Source: Paractinoplanes ovalisporus (lineage in GTDB: Bacteria > Actinomycetota > Actinomycetes > Mycobacteriales > Micromonosporaceae). Taken from it: a stretch of 64,000 nucleotides of DNA. The DNA is taken from positions 124,001-188,000 of the forward strand of contig NZ_JAENHP010000002.1 in assembly GCF_016834655.1 (NCBI RefSeq), given 5' to 3'. Both the position numbers and the translations under genes were made by a program. Numbering within the stretch: the stretch's first letter is position 1; each line of letters begins with the position of its first letter. The notes beneath the pieces are model-generated. The model had not been told where the DNA came from, searched no databases, and worked only from the letters and a program-made list of their open reading frames with translations. Positions 49,099-59,531 of the stretch are shown one piece after another.

Positions 49099-51450
49099 AT
49101 GCCGCCGCGAGCCGACGACACTCCACCGCGCCGGGGCGCTCAGCCCCGGCGCGGTACGTCTCGTGACGTTCCCGCCGAGGGTGACGAGACGCCGAAGCCC
49201 AGCCGCGGGTTCGGTGGCATCGGCGACGCGCGGGCCTACACCCCGCGCGGCCGCACCGTGGCCGAGCGCGACCAGCGCACCCGCTCGCCGCGGGCCGGGC
49301 GCACGACCGACCCCTTCCGCCCCGCGCTGCAGGTGCTCGACGGCGGTCAGCCGCCGCGCCGCGGCCGCCCGGTGACGGAGGAACCGCCCGCCGAGAAGCC
49401 CACCGCGAGGCCCGCCAAGCGAACGCCGGAGAAGAAGCAGCCTCCGCGCAGCCGCCGCCCCGAGATCGAGGACGACGAGGACGACGAGGTCCGTCCCGCG
49501 CGCCGCACCGGCGGGCGGGTCGTGGCCGACCGCGAGCGGGTCCGCACCACCGCCTCCAAGCCGGCCCGGACGACCGCGACCCGGCCGGCCCGCTCGGGTC
49601 GTCCGACGGCCTCACCACGTACGGGAAAAGCGGCCGGACCACGACGGACCGTGAGCGGACCGCGGGTCGAACGGGCCGTGCGCGCCGTCTCGGCCGAACC
49701 GCCCAAGCTCGCCAACAGCACCCGGCGGTTGCGGGTCGGCGCCGTCCTCGCGCTCTCCCTGTTCGTGATGATCGGTATCCGGCTCGTGGTGCTGCAGGTC
49801 GCGTCCTCCCCCGAGGACGCGCAGATGCTGATGGACCTGCGCAAGGACCGCCTGGCCGAGGTCACCCTGCCGGCGCCGCGGGGCAGCATCCTGGACCGGG
49901 ACGGCAGCGTGCTCGCGCACAGTGTCGAGGCCCGGTTCATCGGCGCCGACCCCGGCCTGGTCAAGGACCCGGCCCAGACCGCGGCCATCCTCAGCCCGAT
50001 GATCGGTGTTCCCCAGTCGAAGCTGATCCCGCTGATGACCCCGCACGAGCGGCCCGGCGGCGGCGAGTCGCGCTTCGAGTTCCTGGCCCAGGGTGTCGAC
50101 ATCTCCACCGGCGACCGGATCGCGGCCATGAAGCTCGACGGCATCGTGGTCAAGGAGGACGAGCGGCGCGACGTGCCGAACGCCAACCTGGCGGCCAACC
50201 TGATCGGCTGGACCGGCTCGGACAACTCGGGTCTGGAGGGGCTCGAGGCCCGCTACGACTCGCTGCTGCGCGGCACCGACGGCGAGCGCGTCTTCGAGAT
50301 CGGCAAGGGCGACCTCAACAAGCCCATCCCGGGCGGGTACGAGAAGTACACCGAACCCCAGCCGGGCACGTCGCTGCAGCTGACCATCGACGGCGACCTG
50401 CAGTACGAGGTGCAGCGCATCCTGGGCGAGCAGGGCAAGCGCACCAAGGCCATGATGGCCGCGGCCGTGGTGCTCGACGTGAAGACCGGTGAGGTGCTGG
50501 CCCAGGCCAGCTACCCGACCTACAACGCGGCCAAGCCGCTGGACGCCACCCCGACCGAGCGGGAGGACGCGGCCAGCAGCGTCGTGGCCGACCCGGGCTC
50601 GGTCCACAAGGCCTTCATCTTCGGCGCGGCCATGCAGGAAGGGCTGATCGACAAGAACTCCACGCTGGCCATCGGGCCCGCCCTGGAGCGTGGTGGCTAC
50701 CGCTTCCAGGACAGCCACCAGCAGGACAAGGGCACCCTGATGACGATGCCGGGCCTGCTGGCCTACTCGTCCAACGTGGGCACGATCCTGATCGCGGACA
50801 AGCTCGGCAAGCAGAAGGTCTATGAGTACCAGCAGAAGTTCGGGCTGGGGAAGGCGACCAACGAGGGCATGCCGGGTGAGGCCGAGGGCAAGCTCCTCAC
50901 GCCCGACGAGTGGAGCGGTTCGGCGTCCGGCTCGGTGCCGATCGGCATGAGTGTGGACGCCACGCTGATCCAGATGGCGGCCGGGTACGCGGCGATCGCC
51001 AACAACGGCACCTACATCCAGCCGCACCTGATCAAGTCGATGATCTCGGGCCGGGACGGCGAGGTCACCGCGGCCGGCAAACCCGCGTCGCACAAGGTGC
51101 TCGACCCGGGCGTGGCCTCCGACCTGCGCGAGATGATGGAGTCGGTGGTCGACAACGACGGCGCCACCGGCACCCAGGCCGCGGTCAGCGGCTACCGCGT
51201 GGCCGGCAAGACGGGCACCGGCAAGCGGCTCATCGACGGGCAGTACACCAGCGCCAACTACGGCTCGTTCATCGGCATGGCGCCGGCCGAGAACCCGCGG
51301 TATGTCATCGCGGTGTCGGCCGACGTGCCCAAGGGCACCGGCGGCGACGTGGCGGCCCCGGCGTTCTCCGAGATGATGTCGTTCGCGCTGCTGCACTACC
51401 GGGTGCCGCCGTCCTCGACGCCGGCGCCGAAGTTCAAGATCCATCCATGA
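49099..51450 (+). CDS. ftsI: Division penicillin-binding protein (FtsI/PBP3)
   Basis: The protein has 783 residues from ATG 49099. The first ~205 residues are basic and disordered. The membrane segment is at ~213-233 (VGAVLALSLFVMIGIRLVVLQV). The transpeptidase domain has S-x-x-K as SVHK near residue 500 (ADPGSVHKAFIF), S-S-N in YSSNVGTI near 555, and KTG in VAGKTGTGK near 703. It cross-links septal peptidoglycan. It lies 6 bases after ftsL. Confidence 0.93.
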   Translation: MPPRADDTPPRRGAQPRRGTSRDVPAEGDETPKPSRGFGGIGDARAYTPRGRTVAERDQRTRSPRAGRTTDPFRPALQVLDGGQPPRRGRPVTEEPPAEKPTARPAKRTPEKKQPPRSRRPEIEDDEDDEVRPARRTGGRVVADRERVRTTASKPARTTATRPARSGRPTASPRTGKAAGPRRTVSGPRVERAVRAVSAEPPKLANSTRRLRVGAVLALSLFVMIGIRLVVLQVASSPEDAQMLMDLRKDRLAEVTLPAPRGSILDRDGSVLAHSVEARFIGADPGLVKDPAQTAAILSPMIGVPQSKLIPLMTPHERPGGGESRFEFLAQGVDISTGDRIAAMKLDGIVVKEDERRDVPNANLAANLIGWTGSDNSGLEGLEARYDSLLRGTDGERVFEIGKGDLNKPIPGGYEKYTEPQPGTSLQLTIDGDLQYEVQRILGEQGKRTKAMMAAAVVLDVKTGEVLAQASYPTYNAAKPLDATPTEREDAASSVVADPGSVHKAFIFGAAMQEGLIDKNSTLAIGPALERGGYRFQDSHQQDKGTLMTMPGLLAYSSNVGTILIADKLGKQKVYEYQQKFGLGKATNEGMPGEAEGKLLTPDEWSGSASGSVPIGMSVDATLIQMAAGYAAIANNGTYIQPHLIKSMISGRDGEVTAAGKPASHKVLDPGVASDLREMMESVVDNDGATGTQAAVSGYRVAGKTGTGKRLIDGQYTSANYGSFIGMAPAENPRYVIAVSADVPKGTGGDVAAPAFSEMMSFALLHYRVPPSSTPAPKFKIHP

Positions 51451-51490
51451 ACCTGCGCATGGCGTTTTCGTGGCAAAGCCGGGCACGGGG

Positions 51491-51496
51491 TAGGGT
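51491..51496 (+). promoter_or_regulatory. -10-like box before murE
   Basis: TAGGGT lies 8 bases before the murE GTG at 51505 in the only gap (54 bp) between ftsI and murE. A leaderless internal promoter is possible. Confidence 0.4.
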
Positions 51497-51504
51497 CTGA
51501 CGCC

Positions 51505-53019
51505 GTGCCCGGCATTCCCCGTCCCGAAACCGTTACGCCGTACCGTCTGGCCCGGCTGGCGGCTCTTCTCCCGGCCACGCTGACCGGCCCGGATGCCGGC
51601 GTCACGGGTGTGACGCACGACAGCCGCGCGGTCCGTCCCGGTGACCTCTACGCGGCGCTGCCCGGTGCGAACCGGCACGGCGCCGAGTTCGTCAGCGACG
51701 TGGCCGCGGCCGGAGCGGCCGCCGTGCTGACCGACGCCGACGGCCACGCCGCCGCGGTCGCCGCCGGTCTGCCGGTGCTGGTCGCCGACGATCCGCGGGC
51801 GGTGCTCGGCACGGCCGCGGCCGCGATCTACGGCGACCCGTCGGGCCGGCTGACGATGATCGGGATCACCGGCACGGCCGGCAAGACCTCGACCGCCTAT
51901 CTGGTGGAGTCGGGCCTGCGGGCGGCCGGCGTGACCACCGGGCTGATCGGCACGGTCGAGACCCGCATCGGCGACCTGGTCGTGCCCAGCGTCCGCACCA
52001 CCCCCGAGGCCACCGACGTGCACGCGATCCTGGCCGCGGGTCTCGAGCGCGGGGTCGGCGCCGTGGTGATGGAGGTGTCCAGCCACGCCCTGGCCGTCGG
52101 CCGGGTCGGCGGCATCGGCTTCACGGTCGGCGGCTACACCAACTTCGGCCTCGACCACCTCGACTTCCACGCCGACGCCGACGACTACTTCGCGGCCAAG
52201 GCCAAGCTCTTCGACGGCCGCTGCCAGTTCGAGGTGCTCAACCTCGACGAGCCGGCGCTGCGGCCGCTGTTCAAGCCGGCCACGATCAGCTATTCGGCGG
52301 CGGGCGACCCGGCGGCCACGTGGTGGGCCTCCGACGTGCGCCCGTCCGAGTTCGGCCAGCGGTTCGTCGCGCACGGCCCCGGGGTCGAGGTCGAGGCCGG
52401 GGTCGCGCTGCCCGGCCGGCACAACGTGGCCAACGCGCTGCTGGCCCTGGCCTCGCTGGTCGCCGCGGGCATCGACGCGCGGACCGCCGCCGAGGGCATC
52501 GCCGCCTGCCCGGGGGTGCCGGGCCGGCTCGAGCAGGTGTCCGCCCCGGGTGAGGTGCTCGGCGTGGTCGACTACGCGCACAAGCCCGACGCGATCGTGG
52601 CCGCCCTGGCCGCGCTGCGCGAGCTGGCGACCGGGCGCGGGGGCCGGCTGATCGGCCTGATCGGGGCCGGGGGCGACCGCGACAAGGGCAAACGGCCGCT
52701 GATGGGTGCGGCCGCGGCCCGGGGCGCCGACCTGGTGATCATCACGGACGACAACCCCCGGACCGAAGACCCGTCCGCCGTACGGGCGGCGGTGCGCGCC
52801 GGGGCCGAGGAGTCGGGGGCACCGGCGAAGATCATCGAAGTCGCGGGGCGGCGGGCCGCCATCGACGAGGCCGTGCGGCTGGCCGGCGCCGGCGACGTCA
52901 TCGCGTTGCTGGGCAAGGGACACGAGCGGGGCCAGGAGGTGAACGGGCAGATGCTGCCGTTCGACGACCGGATCGAGCTCGCCGAGGCGCTGACCGCCGC
53001 GGCCGGGGGCGTCTCGTGA
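51505..53019 (+). CDS. murE: UDP-MurNAc-tripeptide synthetase, meso-diaminopimelate adding
   Basis: The protein has 504 residues from GTG 51505. ATP loop GITGTAGKTSTAYLVESGL near residue 115, and the specificity motif DDNPRTEDP near 415 is the DNPR form that selects meso-diaminopimelate. The peptidoglycan is therefore A1γ/DAP type, as expected for Micromonosporaceae. GTGA overlap links it to murF. Confidence 0.95.
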   Translation: MPGIPRPETVTPYRLARLAALLPATLTGPDAGVTGVTHDSRAVRPGDLYAALPGANRHGAEFVSDVAAAGAAAVLTDADGHAAAVAAGLPVLVADDPRAVLGTAAAAIYGDPSGRLTMIGITGTAGKTSTAYLVESGLRAAGVTTGLIGTVETRIGDLVVPSVRTTPEATDVHAILAAGLERGVGAVVMEVSSHALAVGRVGGIGFTVGGYTNFGLDHLDFHADADDYFAAKAKLFDGRCQFEVLNLDEPALRPLFKPATISYSAAGDPAATWWASDVRPSEFGQRFVAHGPGVEVEAGVALPGRHNVANALLALASLVAAGIDARTAAEGIAACPGVPGRLEQVSAPGEVLGVVDYAHKPDAIVAALAALRELATGRGGRLIGLIGAGGDRDKGKRPLMGAAAARGADLVIITDDNPRTEDPSAVRAAVRAGAEESGAPAKIIEVAGRRAAIDEAVRLAGAGDVIALLGKGHERGQEVNGQMLPFDDRIELAEALTAAAGGVS

Positions 53020-54401
53020 TCCGACTGACGCTGGGGGAGATCGCTGAGATCACCGGCGGCCGCGTGGTCAACGCGCAGCCGGAGGTCGCGGTCACCGGGG
53101 GAGTGGAGTACGACTCCCGCAAGATCGGCCCGGGTGGCCTGTTCGTCGCGTTCGAGGGCGAGAAGGTCGACGGGCACCGGTTCGCCGGCACCGCCGTGGC
53201 CGCGGGCGCGGCCGCCGTGCTGAGCACCCGCGACACCGGCGAGCCGGGCGTGGTCGTCGAGGAGCCGCTGGCCGCGCTCGCCGCGCTGGCCCAGGCCGTC
53301 GTCACCCGTCTCGACCGGCTGACCGTGGTCGGGCTGACCGGTTCGAGCGGCAAGACCACCACCAAGGACTACATCGGCCAGCTGCTCGCGCGGCTCGGGC
53401 CGACCGTGGCGCCGGCCGGGTCGCTCAACAACGAGCTCGGCTTTCCGTACACGGTGTTGCAGGCCGGCGAGGAGACCCGGTTCCTGGTGCTCGAGATGGG
53501 CGCGCGGGGGATCGGGCACATCCGCTACCTGACCGACATCGCCCGGCCGTCGATCGGCGTGGTGCTCAACGTCGGCGCGGCCCACATCGGCGAGTTCGGT
53601 TCGGTCGAGGGGACCGCGCGCGCCAAGGGCGAGCTGGTCGAGGCGCTGCCGGCCGAGGGGGTGGCCGTTCTTAACGCCGACGATCCGCTGGTGGCCGGGA
53701 TGGCATCACGCACCCGGGCGCGCCTGGTCCTCGTCGGCGAATCGGGCAAATCGGATTTGCGGGCGACCGATGTCAACGTCGACGATCGCGGCCGGGCGTC
53801 CTACACGCTGGGGCTTGGCGATGAGTCGGCGCCGGTGAAGCTGGCCGTCGCCGGCCGCCATCAGGTGGCCAACACGCTCGCGGCGGCCGCCGTCGCGCTG
53901 TCGGCCGGGATGCCCCTGGCCCAGGTGGCCACCGCGTTGGGCGAGGTCGGCATCGTGTCGGGCCGCCGCATGGACGTCTTCACCCGGCCCGACGGAGCCA
54001 CGGTGATCGACGACTCGTACAACGCCAACCCGTCGTCGACCGCGGCCGCGCTGCACGCGCTGGCCGCGATGGCCGGCGGGCGCCGCACCACCGCCGTGCT
54101 CGGTTACATGGCCGAGCTCGGCGAGCACGAGGTGTCCGGCCACGAGGAGGTCGGCCGGCTCGCGGCCGGGCTCGGGGTGGACCGGCTGATCGTGGTCAGC
54201 GCCGAGGCCGCCCCCATCGCCGACGGCGCGCTGGCCACCGAGGGCTGGAAGGGCGAGGCGACCGTGGTGGCCGACCAGGCCGCCGCCGTCGAGATCCTGG
54301 CCGGCGACCTCGGCGGCGGCGACGTCGTGCTGGTCAAGGGTTCCCGGTACCGCACATGGGACGTGGTGGACGCGCTGCGCCCCGAGGAGGTTCGCCCGTG
54401 A
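53016..54401 (+). CDS. murF: UDP-MurNAc-pentapeptide synthetase
   Basis: The protein has 461 residues from GTG 53016. ATP loop [21 protein letters not shown] is near residue 105, [12 protein letters not shown] near 155, and [18 protein letters not shown] near 330 is the MurF signature. It adds D-Ala-D-Ala. The start overlaps murE and the stop overlaps mraY (GTGA). Confidence 0.95.
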   Translation: MIRLTLGEIAEITGGRVVNAQPEVAVTGGVEYDSRKIGPGGLFVAFEGEKVDGHRFAGTAVAAGAAAVLSTRDTGEPGVVVEEPLAALAALAQAVVTRLDRLTVVGLTGSSGKTTTKDYIGQLLARLGPTVAPAGSLNNELGFPYTVLQAGEETRFLVLEMGARGIGHIRYLTDIARPSIGVVLNVGAAHIGEFGSVEGTARAKGELVEALPAEGVAVLNADDPLVAGMASRTRARLVLVGESGKSDLRATDVNVDDRGRASYTLGLGDESAPVKLAVAGRHQVANTLAAAAVALSAGMPLAQVATALGEVGIVSGRRMDVFTRPDGATVIDDSYNANPSSTAAALHALAAMAGGRRTTAVLGYMAELGEHEVSGHEEVGRLAAGLGVDRLIVVSAEAAPIADGALATEGWKGEATVVADQAAAVEILAGDLGGGDVVLVKGSRYRTWDVVDALRPEEVRP

Positions 54402-55501
54402 GGGCAGTCATCGTCGCGGCCGCGGTCGCGTTCATCATCTCGCTGTTCGGCACCCCGGTCGCGATCCGGGTGTTCACGGCGCTCAAGGCCGGACAGCCGA
54501 TCCGCACCATCGGGCCCGCGTCCCACCAGGGCAAGAAGGGCACGCCCACGATGGGCGGGGTCGTCTTCATCATCGCCACGGTCATCGCGTACGCGGCCGG
54601 GCACGTCGCCCTGACGACGCTGCCCGAGCGGCAGATCGCGCAGGAGTCGCCGACCATGACGGCGCTGGTCCTGCTCGGCCTGTTCGTGTTCTGCGGCGTG
54701 GTCGGGTTCCTCGACGACTTCCTCAAGGTGCGCCGCCGCAACTCCGACGGTCTGAGCGCCAAGGGCAAGCTGCTCGGTCAGCTGATCGTCGGTGGCGCGT
54801 TCGCCATTGTCGCGCTCTATGTGCCCAGCACCAACGGCGAGACCGTGGCCAGCGAGTACATCTCGTTCATCCGCGACATCAGCTGGCTCGACGTGGGCAA
54901 GGTCGGCTCGGTCCTGGTCTTCGTGTTCGTGATCATGTCGATGTCCAACGGCGTGAACCTCACCGACGGCCTCGACGGTCTGGCCACCGGCGCCTCCATT
55001 CTGGTGCTGGGTGCGTACTCGCTGATCGGCTTCTGGCAGTACCGCCACTGGTGCGGTGACTCGGACTACGCCCGGGTCAACGAGTACTGCTACCAGGTGC
55101 GCGATCCGCTCGAGATCGCGATGATCGCGGCCGCGGCGGCCGCCGCCTGTGTCGGCTTCCTCTGGTGGAACACGTCGCCGGCCCGCATCTTCATGGGTGA
55201 CGCGGGCGCGCTCGGGCTCGGCGGCCTGATCGGCGGGCTCGCGGTGGCGACCCGCACCACGCTGCTCTCGGTCATCATCGGCGGCCTGTTCGTGATCATC
55301 ACGATGTCGGTCGTCATCCAGATCATCTCGTTCAAGACCACCGGCAAGCGCGTCTTCCGGATGTCGCCGCTGCAGCACCACTTCGAACTGGCCGGGTGGA
55401 GCGAGGTCAACATCGTGGTCCGGTTCTGGATCGTGGCGGGCATCTGCGTCGCCATCGGTCTCGGGCTGTTCTATTCGGACTTCCTCGCGACCAACGGATA
55501 G
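54398..55501 (+). CDS. mraY: Phospho-MurNAc-pentapeptide-transferase
   Basis: The protein has 367 residues with ten membrane helices. The catalytic region has [23 protein letters not shown] and [16 protein letters not shown], with [12 protein letters not shown] later and [19 protein letters not shown] at the end. It makes lipid I at the membrane. GAGGAGG stands before the GTG start. Confidence 0.96.
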   Translation: MRAVIVAAAVAFIISLFGTPVAIRVFTALKAGQPIRTIGPASHQGKKGTPTMGGVVFIIATVIAYAAGHVALTTLPERQIAQESPTMTALVLLGLFVFCGVVGFLDDFLKVRRRNSDGLSAKGKLLGQLIVGGAFAIVALYVPSTNGETVASEYISFIRDISWLDVGKVGSVLVFVFVIMSMSNGVNLTDGLDGLATGASILVLGAYSLIGFWQYRHWCGDSDYARVNEYCYQVRDPLEIAMIAAAAAAACVGFLWWNTSPARIFMGDAGALGLGGLIGGLAVATRTTLLSVIIGGLFVIITMSVVIQIISFKTTGKRVFRMSPLQHHFELAGWSEVNIVVRFWIVAGICVAIGLGLFYSDFLATNG

Positions 55502-55509
55502 ATCTCACA

Positions 55510-55549
55510 GGCGACACGCCAGAGCCAAGACACCGTCTGGCGTGTCGCC
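55510..55549. other. 14-bp perfect stem-loop at the place where murD is usually found
   Basis: GGCGACACGCCAGA (55510-55523) and TCTGGCGTGTCGCC (55536-55549) flank a 12-base loop in the 65-bp gap between mraY and ftsW. There is no T-run. It could be a terminator, or a scar of rearrangement. Confidence 0.7.
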
Positions 55550-55566
55550 GGTATGAAGATGAGTGA

Positions 55567-56949
55567 ATGGCGGAAGACCGGACCCAGCAGGCACCCCGCC
55601 CGTCACTGAGCCGGCAGCTGCTGCCCGCGGTGCACGGGCTGCTGGCGCGCCCGCTCTCGTCGTACTACCTGCTGATCGCGAGCTCCGGTCTGCTGCTGCT
55701 GATCGGCCTCACCATGGTCTTCTCGGCGACCAGCGTGAAGGCGTACGCGGAGAACGGCAACGCCTTCAGCGCGATCGCCAACCAGGCCGTCTTCGCGCTG
55801 CTCGGCCTGTTCGCGTTCTGGGTCTGCCAGCGGCTGCCCGCGGGCACCCTGCGCGACCTCGGCCGCTACGTCCTCGGGCTGTCGATCGTGCTGCTCGGCA
55901 TCCTCGACCTGCTGCGGGCGCTCTTTTCGGTCGGGGTGCTGAGCGCGCCCGAGATCGGCCCGATCCACGCCGACCTGCTCTGGCTGTACTTCGGGCCGAT
56001 CGGTCTGCAGCCGGCCGAGTTCGCCAAGCTGGGCATGGTGCTGTGGGGCGCCGACATCATCGCCCGCAAGGGCCCGGCCCTGGGGCACTGGCGCGAGCTG
56101 TCCCGCCCGCTCTTCCCGGTCGTCGGCCTGCTGTTCGTGCTGGTCGGCTATAACGACCTGGGCAGCATGCTGGTGCTGCTGGCCCTCATCGTCGGCCTGC
56201 TCTGGGCGGCCGGCGTCCGGTTGCGGATCTTCGCCGCGCTCGGCGTGCTCGGCCTGGCCGGCATCAGCCTGCTGATCGCGGCCGCCTCCGGGGGCGCCGG
56301 CTCGGGCCGCGAGGGCGAGTCGAACTACCGGCTGGCCCGGCTCACCGACTTCCTCAAGCCGCTCGACCAGTGCGACCTGGACGCCTGCTACCAGATCATC
56401 CAGGCCCGCTCGGCGATCTTCGAGGGCGGCTGGTTCGGCGTCGGCCTGGGCAAGGGCGCGCTCAAGTGGAACTGGCTGCCGCAGGCCGACAACGACTTCA
56501 TCTACGCCGTGGTCGCCGAGGAGCTGGGCGTGGTCGGCTGCGCGGTGATCCTGGCGCTGTTCTCGGTGCTGGCCTACACCGGGTTCCGGATCGCCCGCCG
56601 CTCGCAGGACCCGTTCCGCCGCCTCGCCGCGGCCGCGATCACCACCTGGCTGGTCGCCCAGGCCGTCATCAACATCGGCGGCGTGACCGGCATGCTCCCC
56701 ATCACCGGCCTGCCCCTGCCGTTCATCTCCGCAGGTGGTAGCGCGCTCGTCGTGACCATGGCGGCGGTCGGCATGCTCGCCTCGTTCGCCCGTGCCGAGC
56801 CCGGTGCGTCACGCGCGCTGAACGCGCGTCCGCCCGCGAGATGGGTACGGCTAGTCTGGGCCCCGCTGCCGCCGCTCCCCCCGCCGCGTCGGCCGAGCCC
56901 GGCTCCGGTCCGGGAGACTTCGGGTGCGGGGGCAGAAAGGAGACGGTGA
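55567..56949 (+). CDS. ftsW: Division SEDS glycosyltransferase FtsW
   Basis: The protein has 460 residues from ATG 55567. About ten membrane segments. SEDS motifs LQPAEFAKLGMVLWGADII, FIYAVVAEELGVVG and PLPFISAGGSALVV are present. The C-terminal ~55 residues are proline-rich and cytoplasmic. It polymerises septal glycan with FtsI. Its stop TGA overlaps the murG ATG by one base (TGATG). Confidence 0.94.
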   Translation: MAEDRTQQAPRPSLSRQLLPAVHGLLARPLSSYYLLIASSGLLLLIGLTMVFSATSVKAYAENGNAFSAIANQAVFALLGLFAFWVCQRLPAGTLRDLGRYVLGLSIVLLGILDLLRALFSVGVLSAPEIGPIHADLLWLYFGPIGLQPAEFAKLGMVLWGADIIARKGPALGHWRELSRPLFPVVGLLFVLVGYNDLGSMLVLLALIVGLLWAAGVRLRIFAALGVLGLAGISLLIAAASGGAGSGREGESNYRLARLTDFLKPLDQCDLDACYQIIQARSAIFEGGWFGVGLGKGALKWNWLPQADNDFIYAVVAEELGVVGCAVILALFSVLAYTGFRIARRSQDPFRRLAAAAITTWLVAQAVINIGGVTGMLPITGLPLPFISAGGSALVVTMAAVGMLASFARAEPGASRALNARPPARWVRLVWAPLPPLPPPRRPSPAPVRETSGAGAERRR

Positions 56950-58061
56950 TGGGGTCGCTGCGGTCGGTCGTGCTCGCCGGGGGAGGCACCGGCGGACACA
57001 TCTATCCGCTGCTCGCCTTCGCCGACGCCGTGAAACGGCACTTCCCCGACGTGCGGATCACCGCGCTGGGCAGCCCGCAGGGCATGGAGAACGAGCTGAT
57101 CCCGCCGACCGGCTACGACCTGCGGGTCATCCCGGCGTTCCAGCTCCCGCGCTCGGTCAACATGAACCTGCTGCGCACCCCCGACCGCATGTGGAAGTCG
57201 GCTCACGCCGCCGGCAAGATCCTCGACGAGGTCCAGGCCGACGTGGTGGTCGGTTTCGGGGGCTACGTGTCGGTCCCGGCCTATCTGGCGGCCTGGCGGC
57301 GTGAGCTGCCGATCGTCATCCACGAGGTCAACGTGCCGCCGGGTGTGGCCAACCGGATGGGCATGAGGTTCACCAAGAACGTCGCCGTCGGGTTCCCGCA
57401 GCAGCCCCAGCAGGCCGAGTCGCTCAAGGACGCGCGGGTCGTCGGCGTCCCCCTGCGCACGTCGCTGACCCACCTCGACCGGGCCGCGCTCCGCCCGCAG
57501 GCGCTCTATCACTTCGGTCTGCGCCCCGACCTGCCGGTGCTCTTCGTCTCGGGCGGTTCCTCCGGAGCCCGTACGGTCAATCTGGCCGTCGCCGCCGCGG
57601 CCAAGCGCCTGGCCCACGCCGGTGTGCAGGTGCTCCACGTGCAGGGTGGGCGCAACGACCCGTTCGAGGTTCCCAACGACCTTCCGGTGCCGTACGTGGT
57701 TCTGCCCTACCTCAGCGACATGCAGCTCGGCTATGCGGCGGCCGACCTCATGCTCTGCCGCGGAGGCGCGATCACGGTGGCCGAGACGACGGCGCTGGGC
57801 GTGCCCGCGATCTATGTGCCCTACCCGTTCAGCAACCAGGAGCAGACGCGCAACGCGCAGCCGGTGGTCGAGGCGGGCGGCGGCATCCTGGTCGACAACA
57901 GCGAGCTCACTCCCGAGTGGATCGAGCAGAACATCATCCCGCTGGCGCGGGACAGGCAGCGCCTCGCCGGGATGAGCCACGCGGCCGCCCGGTACGGTCG
58001 TCGCGACGGTGACGAGGCACTGCTCGAATTCGTTCTCGAAGCGGTGGCGAACGCCCGATGA
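56949..58061 (+). CDS. murG: UDP-GlcNAc:lipid I N-acetylglucosaminyltransferase
   Basis: The protein has 370 residues from ATG 56949 with AAAGGAGA just upstream. VVLAGGGTGGHIYPLLAFAD is the N-terminal glycine loop, VIHEVNVPPGVANRM follows, and the GT-B C-terminal motif LCRGGAITVAETTALGVPAIYVPYPFSNQEQ binds UDP-GlcNAc. It makes lipid II. Confidence 0.95.
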   Translation: MGSLRSVVLAGGGTGGHIYPLLAFADAVKRHFPDVRITALGSPQGMENELIPPTGYDLRVIPAFQLPRSVNMNLLRTPDRMWKSAHAAGKILDEVQADVVVGFGGYVSVPAYLAAWRRELPIVIHEVNVPPGVANRMGMRFTKNVAVGFPQQPQQAESLKDARVVGVPLRTSLTHLDRAALRPQALYHFGLRPDLPVLFVSGGSSGARTVNLAVAAAAKRLAHAGVQVLHVQGGRNDPFEVPNDLPVPYVVLPYLSDMQLGYAAADLMLCRGGAITVAETTALGVPAIYVPYPFSNQEQTRNAQPVVEAGGGILVDNSELTPEWIEQNIIPLARDRQRLAGMSHAAARYGRRDGDEALLEFVLEAVANAR

Positions 58062-58089
58062 GTTTCCCCATGATCGAGGGAGTGGACCA

Positions 58090-59517
58090 GTGAACACGGC
58101 GGAGCTGCGGCCGGCCGGCGAGTTGACCGCCGAAGACCTGGGCAGCGTGCACCTCATCGGCATCGGCGGGGTCGGCATGGCCGGCCTGGCCCGCCTGCTG
58201 CTCACCCGGGGCGTCCCGGTCTCGGGCAGCGAGCTCCGTGAGTGGCCGGCGCTGGCCGGGCTGCGCGCGCTGGGCGGCACGGTGCACATGTCCCACGTCG
58301 CCGAGAACCTCGACGGCGTCGACACGGTCGTCTACTCCACCGCCATCCCGCACGACCACCTCGAGCTGGCCGAGGCGCGCCGCCGGGGGCTGCGGGTGCT
58401 GCACCGCTCCGAGGCGCTGGCGGCGGCGATGACCAACCGGCAGACCATCGCGGTGGCGGGCACCCACGGCAAGACCACCACCACGTCGATCATGACGGTG
58501 ATCCTGCAGCACGCCGGTCAGGACCCGTCGTTCGTCATCGGCGGCGAGATCAGTGAGGCCGGGTCGAACGGCCACCACGGCACCGGGCCCCACTTCGTGG
58601 CCGAGGCCGACGAGAGCGACAAGTCGTTCCTGATCTACCGCCCGCACGTCGCGATCATCACCAACATCGAGGGCGACCACCTCAACAACTGGGGCGACCT
58701 CGACGGCCTCAAGGCGGGCTTCCTGCAGTTCGCCGAGCTGGCCGAGCCCGACGGCTTCGTGATCACCTGCGCCGACGACCCCGGCACCCAGGAGCTGATC
58801 GCGGCGCTGCGGGCCAACGGCAAGACCGTTTACACGTACGGCGAATCCGACGGCGCCGACCTGCGCATCAGCGACGTGGTCTCGACCGTCAGCGGTGTCC
58901 GTTACACGGCCGAGCTCGACGGCCAGCCGCTGGGCGAGATCAAGCTGGCTCTGCCCGGCCGGCACATGGGCCTCAACAGCGCCGCCGCGGTGCTGACCGC
59001 CCTGCGCCTGGGCCTGCCGCTCGACAAGATCGTGGAGGCGCTGGCCTCGTTCCCGGGCGTGCGGCGGCGCTTCGAGCGCAAGGGCATCGCGGCCGGCGTG
59101 CGTGTCTACGACGAATACGCGTACCACCCGACCTCGGTCAAGGCGGCGCTGCGCACCCTGCGCGAGGTGGCCGGCGACGGCCGTCTGCTGGTGGTCTTCC
59201 AGCCCTACCGGGTCTATCGCACCCGTGACCTGCAGGCCGAGCTGGCCGAGGGGCTGGGCATCGCCGACCAGGTCATCTGCATGGAGGTCTTCGGTCCGGG
59301 CGAGGTGCGCGGGCCCGGCGAGGGCGGCATCGCGCTCACCGCGGCCATCGACCTGCCCGCCGATCAGAAGGTCTTCGTGCCCGACTGGGAGGACGTGCCG
59401 GCCGAGGTCGTGCGGCGCAGCCGGCCGGGCGACGTCGTGGTGACCATGGGCGCCCCGCCGATCTCGCTGATGGGCGACGAGCTGCTGGCCGCGCTGGACG
59501 AGGCCGACCGGGTCTAG
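58090..59517 (+). CDS. murC: UDP-MurNAc-alanine ligase
   Basis: The protein has 475 residues from GTG 58090. VHLIGIGGVGMAGLARLLL is the N-terminal nucleotide fold, AVAGTHGKTTTTSIM the ATP loop near residue 120, and FVAEADESDKSFL and VYDEYAYHPTSVKAAL are MurC motifs. It adds the first L-alanine. It is 28 bases from murG. Confidence 0.95.
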   Translation: MNTAELRPAGELTAEDLGSVHLIGIGGVGMAGLARLLLTRGVPVSGSELREWPALAGLRALGGTVHMSHVAENLDGVDTVVYSTAIPHDHLELAEARRRGLRVLHRSEALAAAMTNRQTIAVAGTHGKTTTTSIMTVILQHAGQDPSFVIGGEISEAGSNGHHGTGPHFVAEADESDKSFLIYRPHVAIITNIEGDHLNNWGDLDGLKAGFLQFAELAEPDGFVITCADDPGTQELIAALRANGKTVYTYGESDGADLRISDVVSTVSGVRYTAELDGQPLGEIKLALPGRHMGLNSAAAVLTALRLGLPLDKIVEALASFPGVRRRFERKGIAAGVRVYDEYAYHPTSVKAALRTLREVAGDGRLLVVFQPYRVYRTRDLQAELAEGLGIADQVICMEVFGPGEVRGPGEGGIALTAAIDLPADQKVFVPDWEDVPAEVVRRSRPGDVVVTMGAPPISLMGDELLAALDEADRV

Positions 59518-59531
59518 GAGCGGGGAGCGGC

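Noticed and set aside
49612..52923. 1103-residue antisense frame
   Set aside because: It lies antisense to ftsI and murE, whose motifs are unambiguous.
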